Source of the DNA: Gp6-AA40 sp032156805 | GTDB taxonomy: Bacteria > Acidobacteriota > Vicinamibacteria > Vicinamibacterales > UBA2999 | DNA: 49,939 nucleotides | Direction: 5' to 3' | NCBI GenBank assembly: GCA_032156805.1 | Contig: JALDXQ010000029.1 | Coordinates: 1 to 49,939, forward strand | Shown here: positions 18,679-27,514 of the stretch, piece by piece | Layout: the number at the start of each line of letters is the position of its first letter | Numbering within the stretch: position 1 is the first letter of the stretch | Program-made: the position numbers and the translations under genes | Notes under the pieces: model-generated | The model's input: the letters and a program-made list of their open reading frames with translations, nothing else | Database searches by the model: none | What the model was told of the DNA's origin: nothing

Positions 18679-19148
18679 TCACTCGTGAAGGACGATGCTG
18701 AGCAGAGAGCTGTTGACCTTGAGCCCACCGTTGTACTCGATGAGACCAAGCTTCCGGAACTTGTTCATGAAGAAATTCACCCGGGAGCGCGTCGTCGCGA
18801 CCATCTCTGCGAGCGTTTCCTGCGAGAGCTTTGGCAGCACCCGCTGGGTCGTGTCTTCCTTTCCGTATCGCGCGAGCAGCAGCAGCGTCCGGGCGAGGCG
18901 CTTCTCGCTCGAGTTGAACAGCTGATCGACCTGATCCTCTTCGATTCGGATGTTGCGCGCGAGCATGTGCGCGATGAATCGATCGGAAAATTCGGGATGG
19001 TCATGCAGCATCCGGAGCATGTCGCGTTTCGCAATGCGCAGTAATGCCGATGGCATGACCACCGTGGCAGTGCCCATGCGTAGCGGCTGCCCTGCGAGGC
19101 AGCCCTCGCCGAAGAAATCGCCAGGGCCAAGCATCTTCGGACGAGACG
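18679..19148 (-). pseudogene. Crp/Fnr-type regulator, N-terminally truncated
   Basis: The sequence begins abruptly at LGPGDFFGEGCLAGQPLRMG, the turn of a cyclic-nucleotide-binding-type beta-roll, and continues through the dimerisation helix to the helix-turn-helix (KLSQETLAEMVATTRSRVNF) and ends SLLSIVLHE. The first 60 or so residues of the sensor domain are replaced by unrelated transposase-derived sequence near 19149. The frame is open further upstream only through foreign sequence, so a working sensor is unlikely, although the DNA-binding half is intact. Confidence 0.7.
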
Positions 19149-19755
19149 GTACCAGGTCGATGGCGACGCCATCACCGTGCCGAGCCGCTGCGCGAGGACG
19201 GCGAGAGTCCCGGTGGGAACATGACGGTACTCGGGTGACGTCACCATGTCTTCGATCACCCGAATCTCCGAGCGCGTCAGTCGATGCGGTGACATGCGCG
19301 GGCACGACGACTGATCGTCGAGCGCACACACGGTATGCCGCTGTCGCCACGCGTGGAACCGGCTCGGCGACAGATGGAGGAGCCGCAGGAGTGCTCGCAA
19401 CGGGATGCAGCTGCGGCCCTGCTCGATGGCACGGAGGATCTGCAGCTTGTCGGGACCATCGGGCCGGCGCTCGCCCGACAACTTAAAGCCCGAGATGCGA
19501 AGGAGGGCCAGGGTGAGCCGGAGCAGCGCCGCGAGTTTCTGGACGTGTCGTCGGAGAGTCAGGATCTCTTGTCGAAGTTCGAGCTCGCACTGGGGCTGTC
19601 ACGTCCAGACTGACCACCACGGTCGGCGGAGTACCGAGCCATCCCCGCGCCGTTGACCGAGGCACGCCGAGATCAGTGGCGATCGTCAGGTCCCCGGTGC
19701 GGTGGACAAGCTCGCGCAGCCGGTGGTCGTAGCGTTGCTGAGTGCGGGCCGTGCT
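19149..19755 (-). pseudogene. Transposase 5' portion, frameshifted and truncated
   Basis: The minus strand starts with MSTARTQQRYDHRLRELVHR, a transposase N-terminus with TIATDLGVPRSTARGWLG (helix-turn-helix). After a frameshift near 19480 it continues as DKLQILRAIEQGRSCIPLRA, LLHLSPSRFHAWRQR and RLTRSEIRVIEDMV. The integrase-core half is absent because the sequence joins the Crp/Fnr gene near 19149. This is the entry end of an IS that deleted the start of its host gene. Confidence 0.65.
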
Positions 19756-19770
19756 CATGGGACTGATCAT

Positions 19771-20390
19771 CGGCCTCGAATCCCGCTGCTCAACATCGCC
19801 CAGAAGAAATAGGGCGTCCGCAGGCGTGAGATGATCCTGTCACGCTATGTCGACAGCTCGCGCGAAAAGTGCAGAATGTCCGTAGAGACAGCTCCGTGAT
19901 TCGTCAGAAACGTGCGCCAGGTTTGTGACGGTGGACGACAAGTCGGAGCGAGTGGAGCAGCGAAACGACAACGGACGACACGCCGGCAGGCTATCGGAGA
20001 ATGCCCGCAACCTCAATCGACGCAACACGTACGAAGTTCTCGGTAACTCACATTGACGGCTCTCCGACAAACCCGGGGTGGTTCACCCCATCAGGGTATC
20101 GGTAACGAGTTGACTCACCCGCTTACGCGAGCGGCTGGCTCGCCGCCACCAGCGGATCGGCGTAATGCTGAACTACTACTATCGTGCGGCGTAAGCAGCC
20201 ACACGACCTAGAACCGAATTATCGGACACAACGCGCGTGACATGTTGACTGGCCACTCGCTCGACGCCGTGGACGAGCGCCGCGGATCGCCCAAATTGCC
20301 TCCCACGGGGGTTCGTTCGATCACTCGCGGCTAAGTGTTGATCGAACGCGGCCAGACCGACATGCCGTCTCAGTTGTGAGCGCTGATCGC
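19771..20390. repeat. Insertion-sequence debris
   Basis: No intact gene. 19850-19896 matches 45397-45444 (CGACAGCTCGCGC, GTGCAGAATGTCCGTAGAG). 19927-20045 matches 40280-40412, a degenerate transposase start on the minus strand. 20090-20192 carries the 3' end of an IS transposase on the plus strand (HQGIGNEL, then in another frame a tail like MLNYYYRAA and stop). The pieces come from more than one IS and are not in working order. Confidence 0.6.
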
Positions 20391-20921
20391 TCATCTGGTG
20401 CTCTCGACCTCCCTGATTCGTGCGACGACTCGCTCGACGCCCTGACGAAGGCCGTCACCATAATCGCCCCGTGAAAACGCAGGAAGCATCGTCTGCGAGA
20501 TCTCGTGTGCGAGTTGGTCCGGGACGATGTGTTCCACGCCGTACCCTGTTGTGATTCGAACCTGTTGTTCAGCGAGCGTGAGCAGGAAGAGGATGCCATT
20601 GTCTTTCCCGCGCTGACCGATCCCCTTCCCCTGATTCTCGAACACCTTCATCGAACAATCACGCACGTCCGAGAACGGCGCGCAGGTTCGGAGCGTCACC
20701 ACCACTATCACGTATCCCGTCTCCCGCTGCACCGATCTGATAATTGCATCCAACTGCTGAGAGTTGCTCTGATCAATCACCAGAGCGAAATCGTTCACAG
20801 GAGCCGTCAATTCCGGGAAAGCCTCCGCAGATGCCGTAATACTACTTTGGTCCGTCGCCCTGCAGGCGAGTGCCGGGCCTATCGTAAGCATTGCGACAAG
20901 AACAACGATGGCGATCGGCAC
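20391..20921 (-). CDS. TPM-domain protein (YgcG/Psb32 type)
   Basis: A 176-residue exported protein. It starts with a signal or lipoprotein-like segment (PIAIVVLVAMLTIGPALAC, with a cysteine suitable for lipidation), followed by a TPM domain: LTAPVNDFALVIDQSNSQQL, TGYVIVVVTLRTC, DNGILFLLTLAEQQVRI and GYGVEHIVPDQLA. Family members act at membranes in stress tolerance and photosystem repair. The glycine-rich tail and C-terminal helix common in the family are missing. The start is the GTG at 20921; the frame is open to 21287 but through non-homologous sequence. Confidence 0.7.
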   Translation of the reverse strand: MPIAIVVLVAMLTIGPALACRATDQSSITASAEAFPELTAPVNDFALVIDQSNSQQLDAIIRSVQRETGYVIVVVTLRTCAPFSDVRDCSMKVFENQGKGIGQRGKDNGILFLLTLAEQQVRITTGYGVEHIVPDQLAHEISQTMLPAFSRGDYGDGLRQGVERVVARIREVESTR

Positions 20922-21756
20922 GTGGCGAGAATACTCCAAGGTTGTGTGCAGCGGTTCGGCAGAACACAACTCACCGCGGCAAGTCGCCTTCACGGGCGCG
21001 ATAACCCGTTCCCTCGACCTCCACGTTGGCCTCTGCGGCACCTTCCCGGAACCGCCTGTCGCTGCGGCGACCACCCGTGAAGTGTTCGGCAACGACATCT
21101 GGTGGCCGACCGGCATCTGGCCGAAGTTGAACGTCGGCGAGCAGAGATGCTCCTTGCTGTAGAGCAACGCTGCCGCTCCTGTAGGTCGGCGAGCGGCGAC
21201 GACAGCCTTTACATGGTTCGTCCGCGAACGCCAGGACCGAAGCGACGAGAGAAGTGCGAACCGGCGACAAAAGGTTTCGGCGGACAACCGGCAAAAGACC
21301 TGAGCTCGTTTCAGACTGTCTGCAGCATTTTGATCGATTTCGACCTTTCAGACTTCGCATATGAGCATGGTCTCGGACTCGGAATTGTCGAAGCGGCGGC
21401 GACGTTCTCTCTCTCCGTAGGTTCAGCAGGGGCTGCGCAACTGGCTCGCGTGACCGACGCCGTTGGCGAAGACCTGCTTTCAGGGAGTGCTCGCCGGCGG
21501 CATCGTGCATTACCACGGAATGGCACTAGCTGCCGACACACTCGCCCTCGATAACGCCCATCGGTCGAGCCCGGAGATGACTCTCACCGTGCTTCAGTTC
21601 GCGAAGGTAAACGCGCGTGAGGCCGGTCTCATTCTTCGCAACATGGTCCGGCGATACCGCCGAGTTATGCGCCAGCGGAGGACGCAGGCTGCCCTGAGTA
21701 TCTGGCCAGGAGGAGCTGCCGGAACGCCGCTGACAGGCCAAGCGGAGAAGGTCTAT
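20922..21756. other. Non-coding or relic region
   Basis: Overlapping open frames exist on both strands but none shows a recognisable family. On the plus strand, LSDFAYEHGLGLGIVEAAAT and LARVTDAVGEDLLSG (about 21340-21480) looks like the edge of a once-coding segment. I see no promoter-quality signal or IS end. Confidence 0.3.
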
Positions 21757-22140
21757 GACCGACCTCATCACCTTTGCGCGCGCGTTCAACGCTTACACGC
21801 TGACCTGCGCGCGCTCCTCGGTGACGACGTAGGTACCAACGACGCCGGAAAGCAGCTCGTCGCTGATCTCGCCTCGCTGTCGAATCGAACCCGTCGTCCA
21901 GAAATTCGCATTCTCATTGTGGGACCGTTGAAATCGGGCAAGTCCACGTTGATGAATGTGCTGCTACGAAATGCGAACGTGAGCCAGGTAAATGCATTGC
22001 CGGCGTATCCCTGCGCCGTGGAGGTTCGTGATCTGGAACGCGATGAGGCCGGTCGCCCGATCAGGTCGCCCTTATACTCAATCGACGCAATGCGTACGGT
22101 GTTTTCGACACCCACAACCGGGAGTACACGGAGGCGTGCG
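21757..22140 (+). pseudogene. Dynamin-like GTPase N-terminal relic
   Basis: The plus strand starts MTDLITFARAFNAY at 21757, shifts frame, and continues as LRALLGDDVGTNDAGKQLVA, then EIRILIVGPLKSGKSTLMNV, a P-loop (GPLKSGKST), and NALPAYPCAVEVRDLERDE. A third frame continues near 22075 with YGVFDTHNREYTEACEAYC. The G1 loop with a following VSQVNALPAY switch is typical of bacterial dynamin-like GTPases. At least two frameshifts, and truncation where the convergent POTRA gene ends. Confidence 0.5.
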
Positions 22141-22144
22141 AGGC

Positions 22145-23410
22145 CTATTGCCTCGCCCCAGCCATAATCTTCAGGTCGATGACCTTTCTGGCCGCGTCGA
22201 TCGCCGGTTCCAGCGTCAGCCGTCGAGTCGGAGTGCCGTTCTCCTTCCGGAACTGCTGGATGAACGAGTCGTCGTAGACGTCCCCCGCTTTAAGCGTCCA
22301 CTTCTTGCGCAGCGCGTCGGCGTCCTGGTCGCCCATCCCTGTAATGGTGAGCTCGCCCAAACGAAACTGCGGACCCTCCTCGACCGTCACGTCCAACACC
22401 AGCCGGCGTGCCGCGTCGTCGGGCTTGGGCGTCATCGTCGATCGCTGCTGCATGTAGCCGAGATGGCGATAGGCGCCGCGGACCTGGCGCAGGCCCGTTT
22501 CGATCTTCGTCACGTCCGCCACGTCGCCAGGCTTCAGGCCAAGCGCGGCGTCCAGCTCTTTCGTGGGAATCGACGAGACGCCGCGCCACTCCGCGCGATC
22601 CCACAGGTATGGAGCGCCCTCGTCGACGCGAAGTGTGACGCTCACGCCGTCACAGGCTTCCGGTGCCTTGCCGAGCGTCGCGATCGGTTCGCGGAACTCG
22701 GCCCGCCAGTAGCCGCGCTGCTGGTACATCGTCCGAAGCGTGCCGTTGGCGAGCTCCGTCAGATACAGCCGCGAGTAGTCGCGGCGCGTGAGCTCCGCCG
22801 CCGCGTCGACGAGCTGGCTTTCGGGAATCACCGACGCGCCGGTCACGCCCAGGGCGCAGACACCCAAGCCAGTGCCTTTCACGCTGAACAGATACTGGCT
22901 CTTACCGGTCGTCTGGCTGTTGTGGAGCACGAACTCGACCCGACCTCGGATTTGGCGTTCGTCGAGGAGGTGCTGCAGCACGCGCGTCATGAACGACGTC
23001 ACTTCCGAGTTGACCGGCAGCGTGCCGTCGAACGTCGGCACGTCCTGCTTGACGGCGGCGAGCAGTTCCTCATCCCGCAGCCAGACGAAGTTATCGAAGA
23101 CGACGGGCATCGACCACCGCGGCTCCTCGATATCGAACGTGACGTCCAGGCGGTTGCCGGACGTGGCGTAGCGATATTTCAGGCTCGCAAAGAGCCCGGT
23201 GGACGACATCTGCTTCACGGTGTTGTCGAGATCAGACGGCCTGACCGGCTGGCCCGCTTTGAGGGCGCTCAGTCTCGTGACCTCGGCCGGGGTATAACGG
23301 CTCACCCCGGTGACCGACACGGCGCCGAGTTGAAACTCGGCTGGCGCCGGCGGCTGTTGACGCTCAGGCGCCCAGGCCAGCGAAAGCAGGAGCAATGGCA
23401 ACATCATCAT
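22145..23410 (-). CDS. Multi-POTRA periplasmic protein
   Basis: A 421-residue protein with a signal peptide (MLPLLLLSLAWA) and about four POTRA-like units of the BamA/TamA/ShlB type: FQLGAVSVTGVSRYTPAEVT, GAPYLWDRAEWRGVSSIPTK, DVADVTKIETGLRQVRGAYR and FRLGELTITGMGDQDADALR. POTRA domains handle unfolded outer-membrane proteins in the periplasm. The C-terminal beta-barrel that such proteins carry is absent; the end (KIMAGARQ) looks natural. It may work with a barrel protein encoded elsewhere. Confidence 0.75.
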   Translation of the reverse strand: MMMLPLLLLSLAWAPERQQPPAPAEFQLGAVSVTGVSRYTPAEVTRLSALKAGQPVRPSDLDNTVKQMSSTGLFASLKYRYATSGNRLDVTFDIEEPRWSMPVVFDNFVWLRDEELLAAVKQDVPTFDGTLPVNSEVTSFMTRVLQHLLDERQIRGRVEFVLHNSQTTGKSQYLFSVKGTGLGVCALGVTGASVIPESQLVDAAAELTRRDYSRLYLTELANGTLRTMYQQRGYWRAEFREPIATLGKAPEACDGVSVTLRVDEGAPYLWDRAEWRGVSSIPTKELDAALGLKPGDVADVTKIETGLRQVRGAYRHLGYMQQRSTMTPKPDDAARRLVLDVTVEEGPQFRLGELTITGMGDQDADALRKKWTLKAGDVYDDSFIQQFRKENGTPTRRLTLEPAIDAARKVIDLKIMAGARQ

Positions 23411-23823
23411 TGGGCCCCCCAGGAGTCGACGGATCGAGTGAGGACGAAAATCCGTCTCTTTCTTTGGGAGTGAGCGAATAGGAGGTGAAGAGCGCTTCCC
23501 ATCAATCTATCGTCCTCGCGAAGTGATTGTGTACCTCTGAGTGCATAGGAGGCCCGCTTTTCTCGGTGCTGTCGCCAGACGCCGACATCGACAGTCGCGC
23601 GTCCGATGCCGTGGCCCTTCTGGATCGAGCTAATCCGGATGTACAAGTACTAACGGTCATGCCGGACCACCCGAACAGTTGGCATCCTGGCCTTGAAGTC
23701 GCCTCGAACCGCTCATGCGACCTCAGGGCATGGACGATGGGCGTCGGCGCGTCGTCGAATCCGACTGCTCCGATGCGACGAGCGCCACCAAACGGCGTAC
23801 GGTGCGTTTAATAGGCTGACCAG
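23411..23823. other. Intergenic stretch, nothing firm
   Basis: It holds the upstream region of the POTRA gene. A plus-strand frame (23527-23811, 94 residues) has a segment VQVLTVMPDHPNSWHPGLEV but no recognisable family. I see no RNA gene or hairpin. Confidence 0.3.
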
Positions 23824-23970
23824 TCACGCGGCCTCTCGATGGTAAGAACTGAGGAGTCCGCCGAGGCGGTCGCGTCGCTGGACGGTGGTGGCCGCGCGTT
23901 GCGGCAGTGCCGCGTGTTGCAGAAGCCGGTTGTCGAGTCCTTGATGGTTTCGCTCGCGGTGGTTCAACCC
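23824..23970 (-). mobile_element. IS transposase 3'-end remnant
   Basis: The minus strand encodes RGLNHRERNHQGLDNRLLQ and DRLGGLLSSYHREA then stop. This equals the last 50 residues of the intact transposase at 24854-25912 (HYHRERNHQGLDNRL ... RLGGLLNFYHRAA). Only the tail is left, in inverted orientation to that element. Confidence 0.75.
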
Positions 23971-23999
23971 CCGGTCGCTCGGACATCCCGGCTTAAAAG

Positions 24000-24018
24000 T
24001 GGTATCAACATGATACCA
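24000..24018. promoter_or_regulatory. Palindromic operator of the VapBC module
   Basis: TGGTATCA-ACA-TGATACCA is a perfect 8-bp inverted repeat with a three-base spacer, 19 bases before the antitoxin start. Position and symmetry suit autoregulation by the ribbon-helix-helix antitoxin, inferred from how such modules are normally controlled. Confidence 0.65.
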
Positions 24019-24037
24019 TACAAGCGAGGGCCAGCCG

Positions 24038-24271
24038 ATGCCGAATGTGTTTGTGCGCGATCTCGACGATGATGTGCTCAAGCAGCTCAAGGCGGCCGCC
24101 AAGGCGAACGGACGTTCGTTGCAGGCGGAGATTCATGATGTCCTGCGACGGGCCGGCACTCGCAACCTGGCAGAGACCCGCCGATTGTCAGCCCAGTGGC
24201 TGAAGCGTTTGAGTCGCTCGCGGCACTCGGACAGCGCGGCGTTCATTCGCGAGGACCGCGACGAACGATGA
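24038..24271 (+). CDS. Antitoxin, FitA/VapB type (ribbon-helix-helix)
   Basis: A 77-residue antitoxin. The N-terminal 40 residues (MPNVFVRDLDDDVLKQLKAA, GRSLQAEIHDVLRRA) form an Arc-type ribbon-helix-helix DNA-binding domain with the FitA-like start. The C-terminal part wraps the toxin active site. Its stop overlaps the toxin start (ATGA at 24268). The palindrome at 24000-24018 is its likely operator. Confidence 0.88.
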   Translation: MPNVFVRDLDDDVLKQLKAAAKANGRSLQAEIHDVLRRAGTRNLAETRRLSAQWLKRLSRSRHSDSAAFIREDRDER

Positions 24272-24699
24272 GCGTCTTCGTTGTCGATGCGAGTCTTGTG
24301 GTGAAGTGGTTCGTCCCGGAGATCCACTCGGAGGCCGCGCAACGATGGCTGGCGTCGTCGCACGAGTATGTTGCGCCAGATCTCCTGTTCCCCGAGGCGG
24401 GCAATGCCGTCTGGAAGAAAATGCGACGCAACGAGTTGACCTCAGTTGAGGCACAACGGTTGGTCGCCGACCTCGAGCGCGTGGCGGTCGAGAGCGTGAC
24501 GACGCGGGTACTGATCTCTGATGCGATCACCCTGGCGAGCAAAACAGACATTACCGTCTACGACGCGACGTATCTGACGCTCGCGGTTCGGCTCGACACG
24601 GCAGTCGTGACGGGCGATGATCGGCTGGCGCGCAAAGTGGCGAGACATCCGGCGCTTAGACGTCACGTGCGCTCGGTGCTGGACTTCGCCGACGAATGA
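24268..24699 (+). CDS. PIN-domain toxin, VapC type
   Basis: A 143-residue PIN ribonuclease, normally a tRNA- or rRNA-cleaving toxin held by its partner. The acidic metal-binding residues are D7 (VVDASL), E43 (LLFPEAGNAVWK), D99 (TVYDATYL) and D117/D118 (TGDDRL), all in place. The start overlaps the antitoxin stop; the frame is open upstream to 24196 but that start is inside the antitoxin. Probably functional. Confidence 0.9.
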   Translation: MSVFVVDASLVVKWFVPEIHSEAAQRWLASSHEYVAPDLLFPEAGNAVWKKMRRNELTSVEAQRLVADLERVAVESVTTRVLISDAITLASKTDITVYDATYLTLAVRLDTAVVTGDDRLARKVARHPALRRHVRSVLDFADE

Positions 24700-24767
24700 A
24701 ATCGGCTATGGCTATCCAGACGTCAATTCGAGTGAGATCATCCGCAGGTCGGAAGGCGCGGTACGTT

Positions 24768-24789
24768 TGTAGTCCAAACGTAGTCCAAT
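24768..24789. repeat. Tandem 11-bp repeat (copy 1 of 5)
   Basis: TGTAGTCCAAA followed by CGTAGTCCAAT, at 11-base spacing. The same arrangement occurs at 32418, 41709, 43564 and 49613, three of which sit about 100 bases before tRNA-Cys fragments. Here the left end of the IS at 24799 interrupts the sequence that follows the repeat elsewhere. Probably a recombinase-binding site; inferred. Confidence 0.6.
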
Positions 24790-24798
24790 AGCGCCGTA

Positions 24799-25940
24799 GT
24801 GTTCCACAAGTTGGCCGACATCCTGGCGACTGCCGTGATATAGGCTCCGGCTCGTGATCGACCTCGCGGCGCTGCAGATGATGCTGGGCGCGCTGATTGG
24901 CTGGCTGGACCGACGGGAACGGGACGCCATCGCGTACCTGATCGAAGAGAACCGGATGCTGCGGCGTCAACTGGGTGGACGTCGGCTTCGTCTCACGGAC
25001 GATGATCGCCGTCGTTTGGCTGGCCGAGCGTACCGGCTTGGCCGTGCGACGTTGCGGGAGATCGCCACGATCGCGACGCCGGATACCTTGCTACGGTGGC
25101 ATCGCCAGTTGATCGCCCGGAAGTGGACGTACGCCGGGACATCGGGACGACGCGGGGTCCTGATCGAGATCCGTCAGCTCGTCGTGCGGATGGCGACGGA
25201 CAATCCGACCTGGGGCTACACGCGGATCCAGGGCGCGCTCCGGAACGTGGGGCATCGCGTGGGCCGCTCGACCATTCGCCGGATCCTGAAGACAGCAGGC
25301 CTTCCGCCGGTTCCGCAGCGCCCGACGTCGTGGCAGACGTTTGTGAAGGCGCACTGGGGCGCGATTGCGGGGGCTGATTTCTTCACGACGGAAGTCTGGA
25401 CGTCGCGAGGCCTGGTCACCTACTTCACGGTATTTGTGATCGACTTGGCCTCACGCCGCGTGCAGATCCTCGGGTCCACCCCGCATCCCGGGGCGCTGTT
25501 CATGCAGCAGATCGTCCGGACGCTGACGATGGCCGAGGACGGCGCCCTGCCAGTCGTGCACATCCTGATCTGCGATCGGGATCGGAAGTGGAGCGGCGAC
25601 GTGCGGCGTCAACTCCGAGACGCGGGAACTCGCGTGGTGTTCACTCCCGAGCGCGCGCCGAATGCGAACGCGTTCGCGGAACGCTTCGTCCGGTCGATCA
25701 AAGAAGAGTGTCTGGACCGCTTGATTCCGATCGGCGAGCGGCACTTCCGGCACGCCGTGGCGGAGTACGTCGAACACTACCATCGTGAACGGAACCACCA
25801 GGGACTCGACAATCGCCTCATCTCGGCCCCGCCGGTCATACAGATGATGCATCGTGGGCGACGTCGTGCGCGGCTCGGCGGACTCCTCAATTTCTATCAC
25901 CGAGCGGCGTGATCGTCAGATCGGCCGAGAAATGGAACAT
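24799..25940. mobile_element. Intact insertion sequence with imperfect terminal repeats
   Basis: The left end GTGTTCCACAAGTTGGCCGA (24799-24818) and the right end at 25921-25940, whose reverse complement is ATGTTCCATTTCTCGGCCGA, share the outer TGTTCCA and the inner GGCCGA. One transposase gene lies between them. The element is about 1.14 kb. I do not see a clear target-site duplication. Related right ends with GGCCGAATTCTTGGACACTAC are visible at about 26863-26885. Confidence 0.75.
24854..25912 (+). CDS. DDE transposase, integrase-core (IS3/IS481-like)
   Basis: A 352-residue transposase. An N-terminal helical part contains AIAYLIEENRMLRRQLGGRR, then an HTH-like segment (WGYTRIQGALRNVGHRVGRS) and an rve catalytic core: GADFFTTEVW (first Asp), HILICDRDRKWSG (second Asp) and AERFVRSIKEECLDRLIP, which holds the catalytic Glu region. 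It ends ARLGGLLNFYHRAA, a tail that recurs as isolated fragments across the window. Uninterrupted frame and recognisable ends suggest recent activity. Confidence 0.92.
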   Translation: MIDLAALQMMLGALIGWLDRRERDAIAYLIEENRMLRRQLGGRRLRLTDDDRRRLAGRAYRLGRATLREIATIATPDTLLRWHRQLIARKWTYAGTSGRRGVLIEIRQLVVRMATDNPTWGYTRIQGALRNVGHRVGRSTIRRILKTAGLPPVPQRPTSWQTFVKAHWGAIAGADFFTTEVWTSRGLVTYFTVFVIDLASRRVQILGSTPHPGALFMQQIVRTLTMAEDGALPVVHILICDRDRKWSGDVRRQLRDAGTRVVFTPERAPNANAFAERFVRSIKEECLDRLIPIGERHFRHAVAEYVEHYHRERNHQGLDNRLISAPPVIQMMHRGRRRARLGGLLNFYHRAA

Positions 25941-25974
25941 AACGAGGCCGGCTGCGGGCGGCGTCAACGCCGTG

Positions 25975-26267
25975 TCACCCTTGCGGCGGCGACCACTGCT
26001 GCGCGCCATGCAGGATACGCAGGACTCGCACCTCGTCTTGACGATCAAGGATTTCGTAAACAGCGACATACGGGAGCGGTGGAAAGCAATCTCCCGTGTG
26101 CCTACGACGCGCCCAGGACGCCCGATACGCGGAAACGTCTGCAGTTCGCTGATGCGCTCGACCACGGACTGCGCTACCCGTCTCGCGGACTCAGGACGGC
26201 TTTCTGCGATGTCGTCACAGATCCGTTCCAGATCGTCCGCGGCGTCCGTGGTCCAGCGGACGCGCAT
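25975..26267 (-). pseudogene. ParE/RelE-type toxin with a frameshift
   Basis: The first two-thirds read RVRWTTDAADDLERICDDIA ... FPRIGRPGRVVGTREI, a RelE/ParE fold start. A one-base shift near 26090 then moves the homology to PPLPYVAVYEILDRQDEVRV and LRILHGAQQWSPP, ending at 25975. In the annotated frame the tail is nonsense to 25887. The fold is broken, so the toxin is probably inactive while its antitoxin stays intact. Sequencing error is possible. Confidence 0.7.
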
Positions 26268-26491
26268 CAGCCGCGATATCGCCGATCCACGCGAGCAGCT
26301 ATGTCATCGTGCTCGATCAGCCTGCCTTCGCGAGCCGAGGCGCGACCCTTTTCGACCTCGGTGCGAAACCACTCGTCGTGGTCTATCGAGCTGGCCAACA
26401 AGTCGAGAGCAACCTGGTCGACTGAGCGCCCCGTCTCCGTTGCCAAGCGGGTCAACTTTGCTTCGAGTTCGGGCGGAACTTGCAGGTTCAT
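26267..26491 (-). CDS. Antitoxin of the ParDE-type pair
   Basis: A 74-residue protein: QVPPELEAKLTRLATETGRS forms a ribbon-helix-helix-like N-terminus and EVEKGRASAREGRLIEHDDI a toxin-wrapping C-terminal helix, typical of short RHH antitoxins paired with ParE/RelE. The start at 26491 is chosen because the family begins at MNLQVPPE; the frame is open upstream to 26695. It overlaps the start of the toxin gene by a few bases. Confidence 0.8.
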   Translation of the reverse strand: MNLQVPPELEAKLTRLATETGRSVDQVALDLLASSIDHDEWFRTEVEKGRASAREGRLIEHDDIAARVDRRYRG

Positions 26492-26694
26492 GAAACCAGC
26501 GTAGGGTGCATCGACAACGCTGTCAACCGACGATGACCCCTCGTGGCCAAGTAGGCTTGCGCTATCGGCGGCGAAGGCGTATAAAGTCGCCAAGCAATCT
26601 TCTGGTCGGCTGCAGCCCCGTCGCGTCGTGTCAGCACGCGGGCTGCACCTTCCGCTCGGTCGCCCCAGCTGTCCCGAGCCTAGGTTTCGTCGCA

Positions 26695-26885
26695 CGATCG
26701 TCGAGTTCGTGGCCCACTACCATAGCGAACGAAACCATCAAGGCATCGGCAACGAGTTGATTCAGCCAATCGCGCGAGCTGATGGCCACGGTGCGGTTCG
26801 CCGACGCCAACGGCTCGGCGGCCTGCTGAATTATTACTACCGTGCGGCATAAGCGTCTAAACGACTTGGCCGAATTCTTGGACAC
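26695..26885 (+). mobile_element. IS transposase 3' end with right terminal repeat
   Basis: The plus strand encodes EFVAHYHSERNHQGIGNELI and RQRLGGLLNYYYRAA then stop at 26852, the tail of an IS transposase related to the one at 24854. About ten bases later comes GGCCGAATTCTTGGACACTAC, which looks like the right terminal repeat of that IS. The rest of the element is missing. Confidence 0.75.
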
Positions 26886-26908
26886 TACGCCCGACTCACG
26901 CGCAGCTG

Positions 26909-27144
26909 TTGTCTGATCTCAAGAGCCGTGTCGCTCAACTCGAAGGCGAGAATCGTGCCTGGGAGATTGCCGTCGGTCAGGTGCAGACTCGTGCTGATGA
27001 TCTGGACGCACGTCTGCGTGATGCCAATGACACGATTAGGCAATTGCGAGCCGAGGTGAGTCCGGCTCCTGAATTGTCCGTGACGCGCACCGCCGTTTCC
27101 TATGTACCAGATTCCAAGATAGCGTCACTTGAAGTTCGGTTGGA
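26909..27144 (+). pseudogene. Coiled-coil protein fragment
   Basis: Just inside the IS end, a frame encodes a long heptad-rich stretch (LKSRVAQLEGENRAWEIAV, ADDLDARLRDANDTIRQLRA) and then VTRTAVSYVPDSKIASLEV. The true start was lost to the IS, and the frame runs into transposase-derived DNA near 27145. Identity unknown. Confidence 0.35.
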
Positions 27145-27383
27145 GAACACCGGTGAGATTGGCGTCAGGGCGTTCCCTGCCCGGTTGGGAGAAGCATGTG
27201 GTGCTGACGGCGCTGGCCTATGCCTGGCTGCAGCACGAACGCGTCCGTCGCGGTGCACGCCTGCCGACGTTGCCGGTGGCCCGCGCCGTCATCACCGAGA
27301 TTCTCACCGCGCATTTCTTTGTGACGCATCCGCACTATTTGGACACCATGCTGAAACTCAGGGAGATTCAGCCACGGATCTAA
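27145..27383 (+). mobile_element. IS701-like transposase C-terminal fragment
   Basis: WEKHVVLTALAYAWLQHERV, then VARAVITEILTAHFFVTHPH and YLDTMLKLREIQPRI. This matches the C-terminus of IS701-type DDE transposases. The catalytic core is absent. Confidence 0.6.
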
Positions 27384-27514
27384 CAAAGTAGTACTAGACG
27401 GGTGACAGTTTCGCTGCTCTCCTCGGGCGACGCGCCTTCGGCGCGGTGGAATCGTCTCTGATTGAGGGGAAACTTCCTGTCGACCCGCTTTTTCTGCTTC
27501 GATCGGGATGCTCG

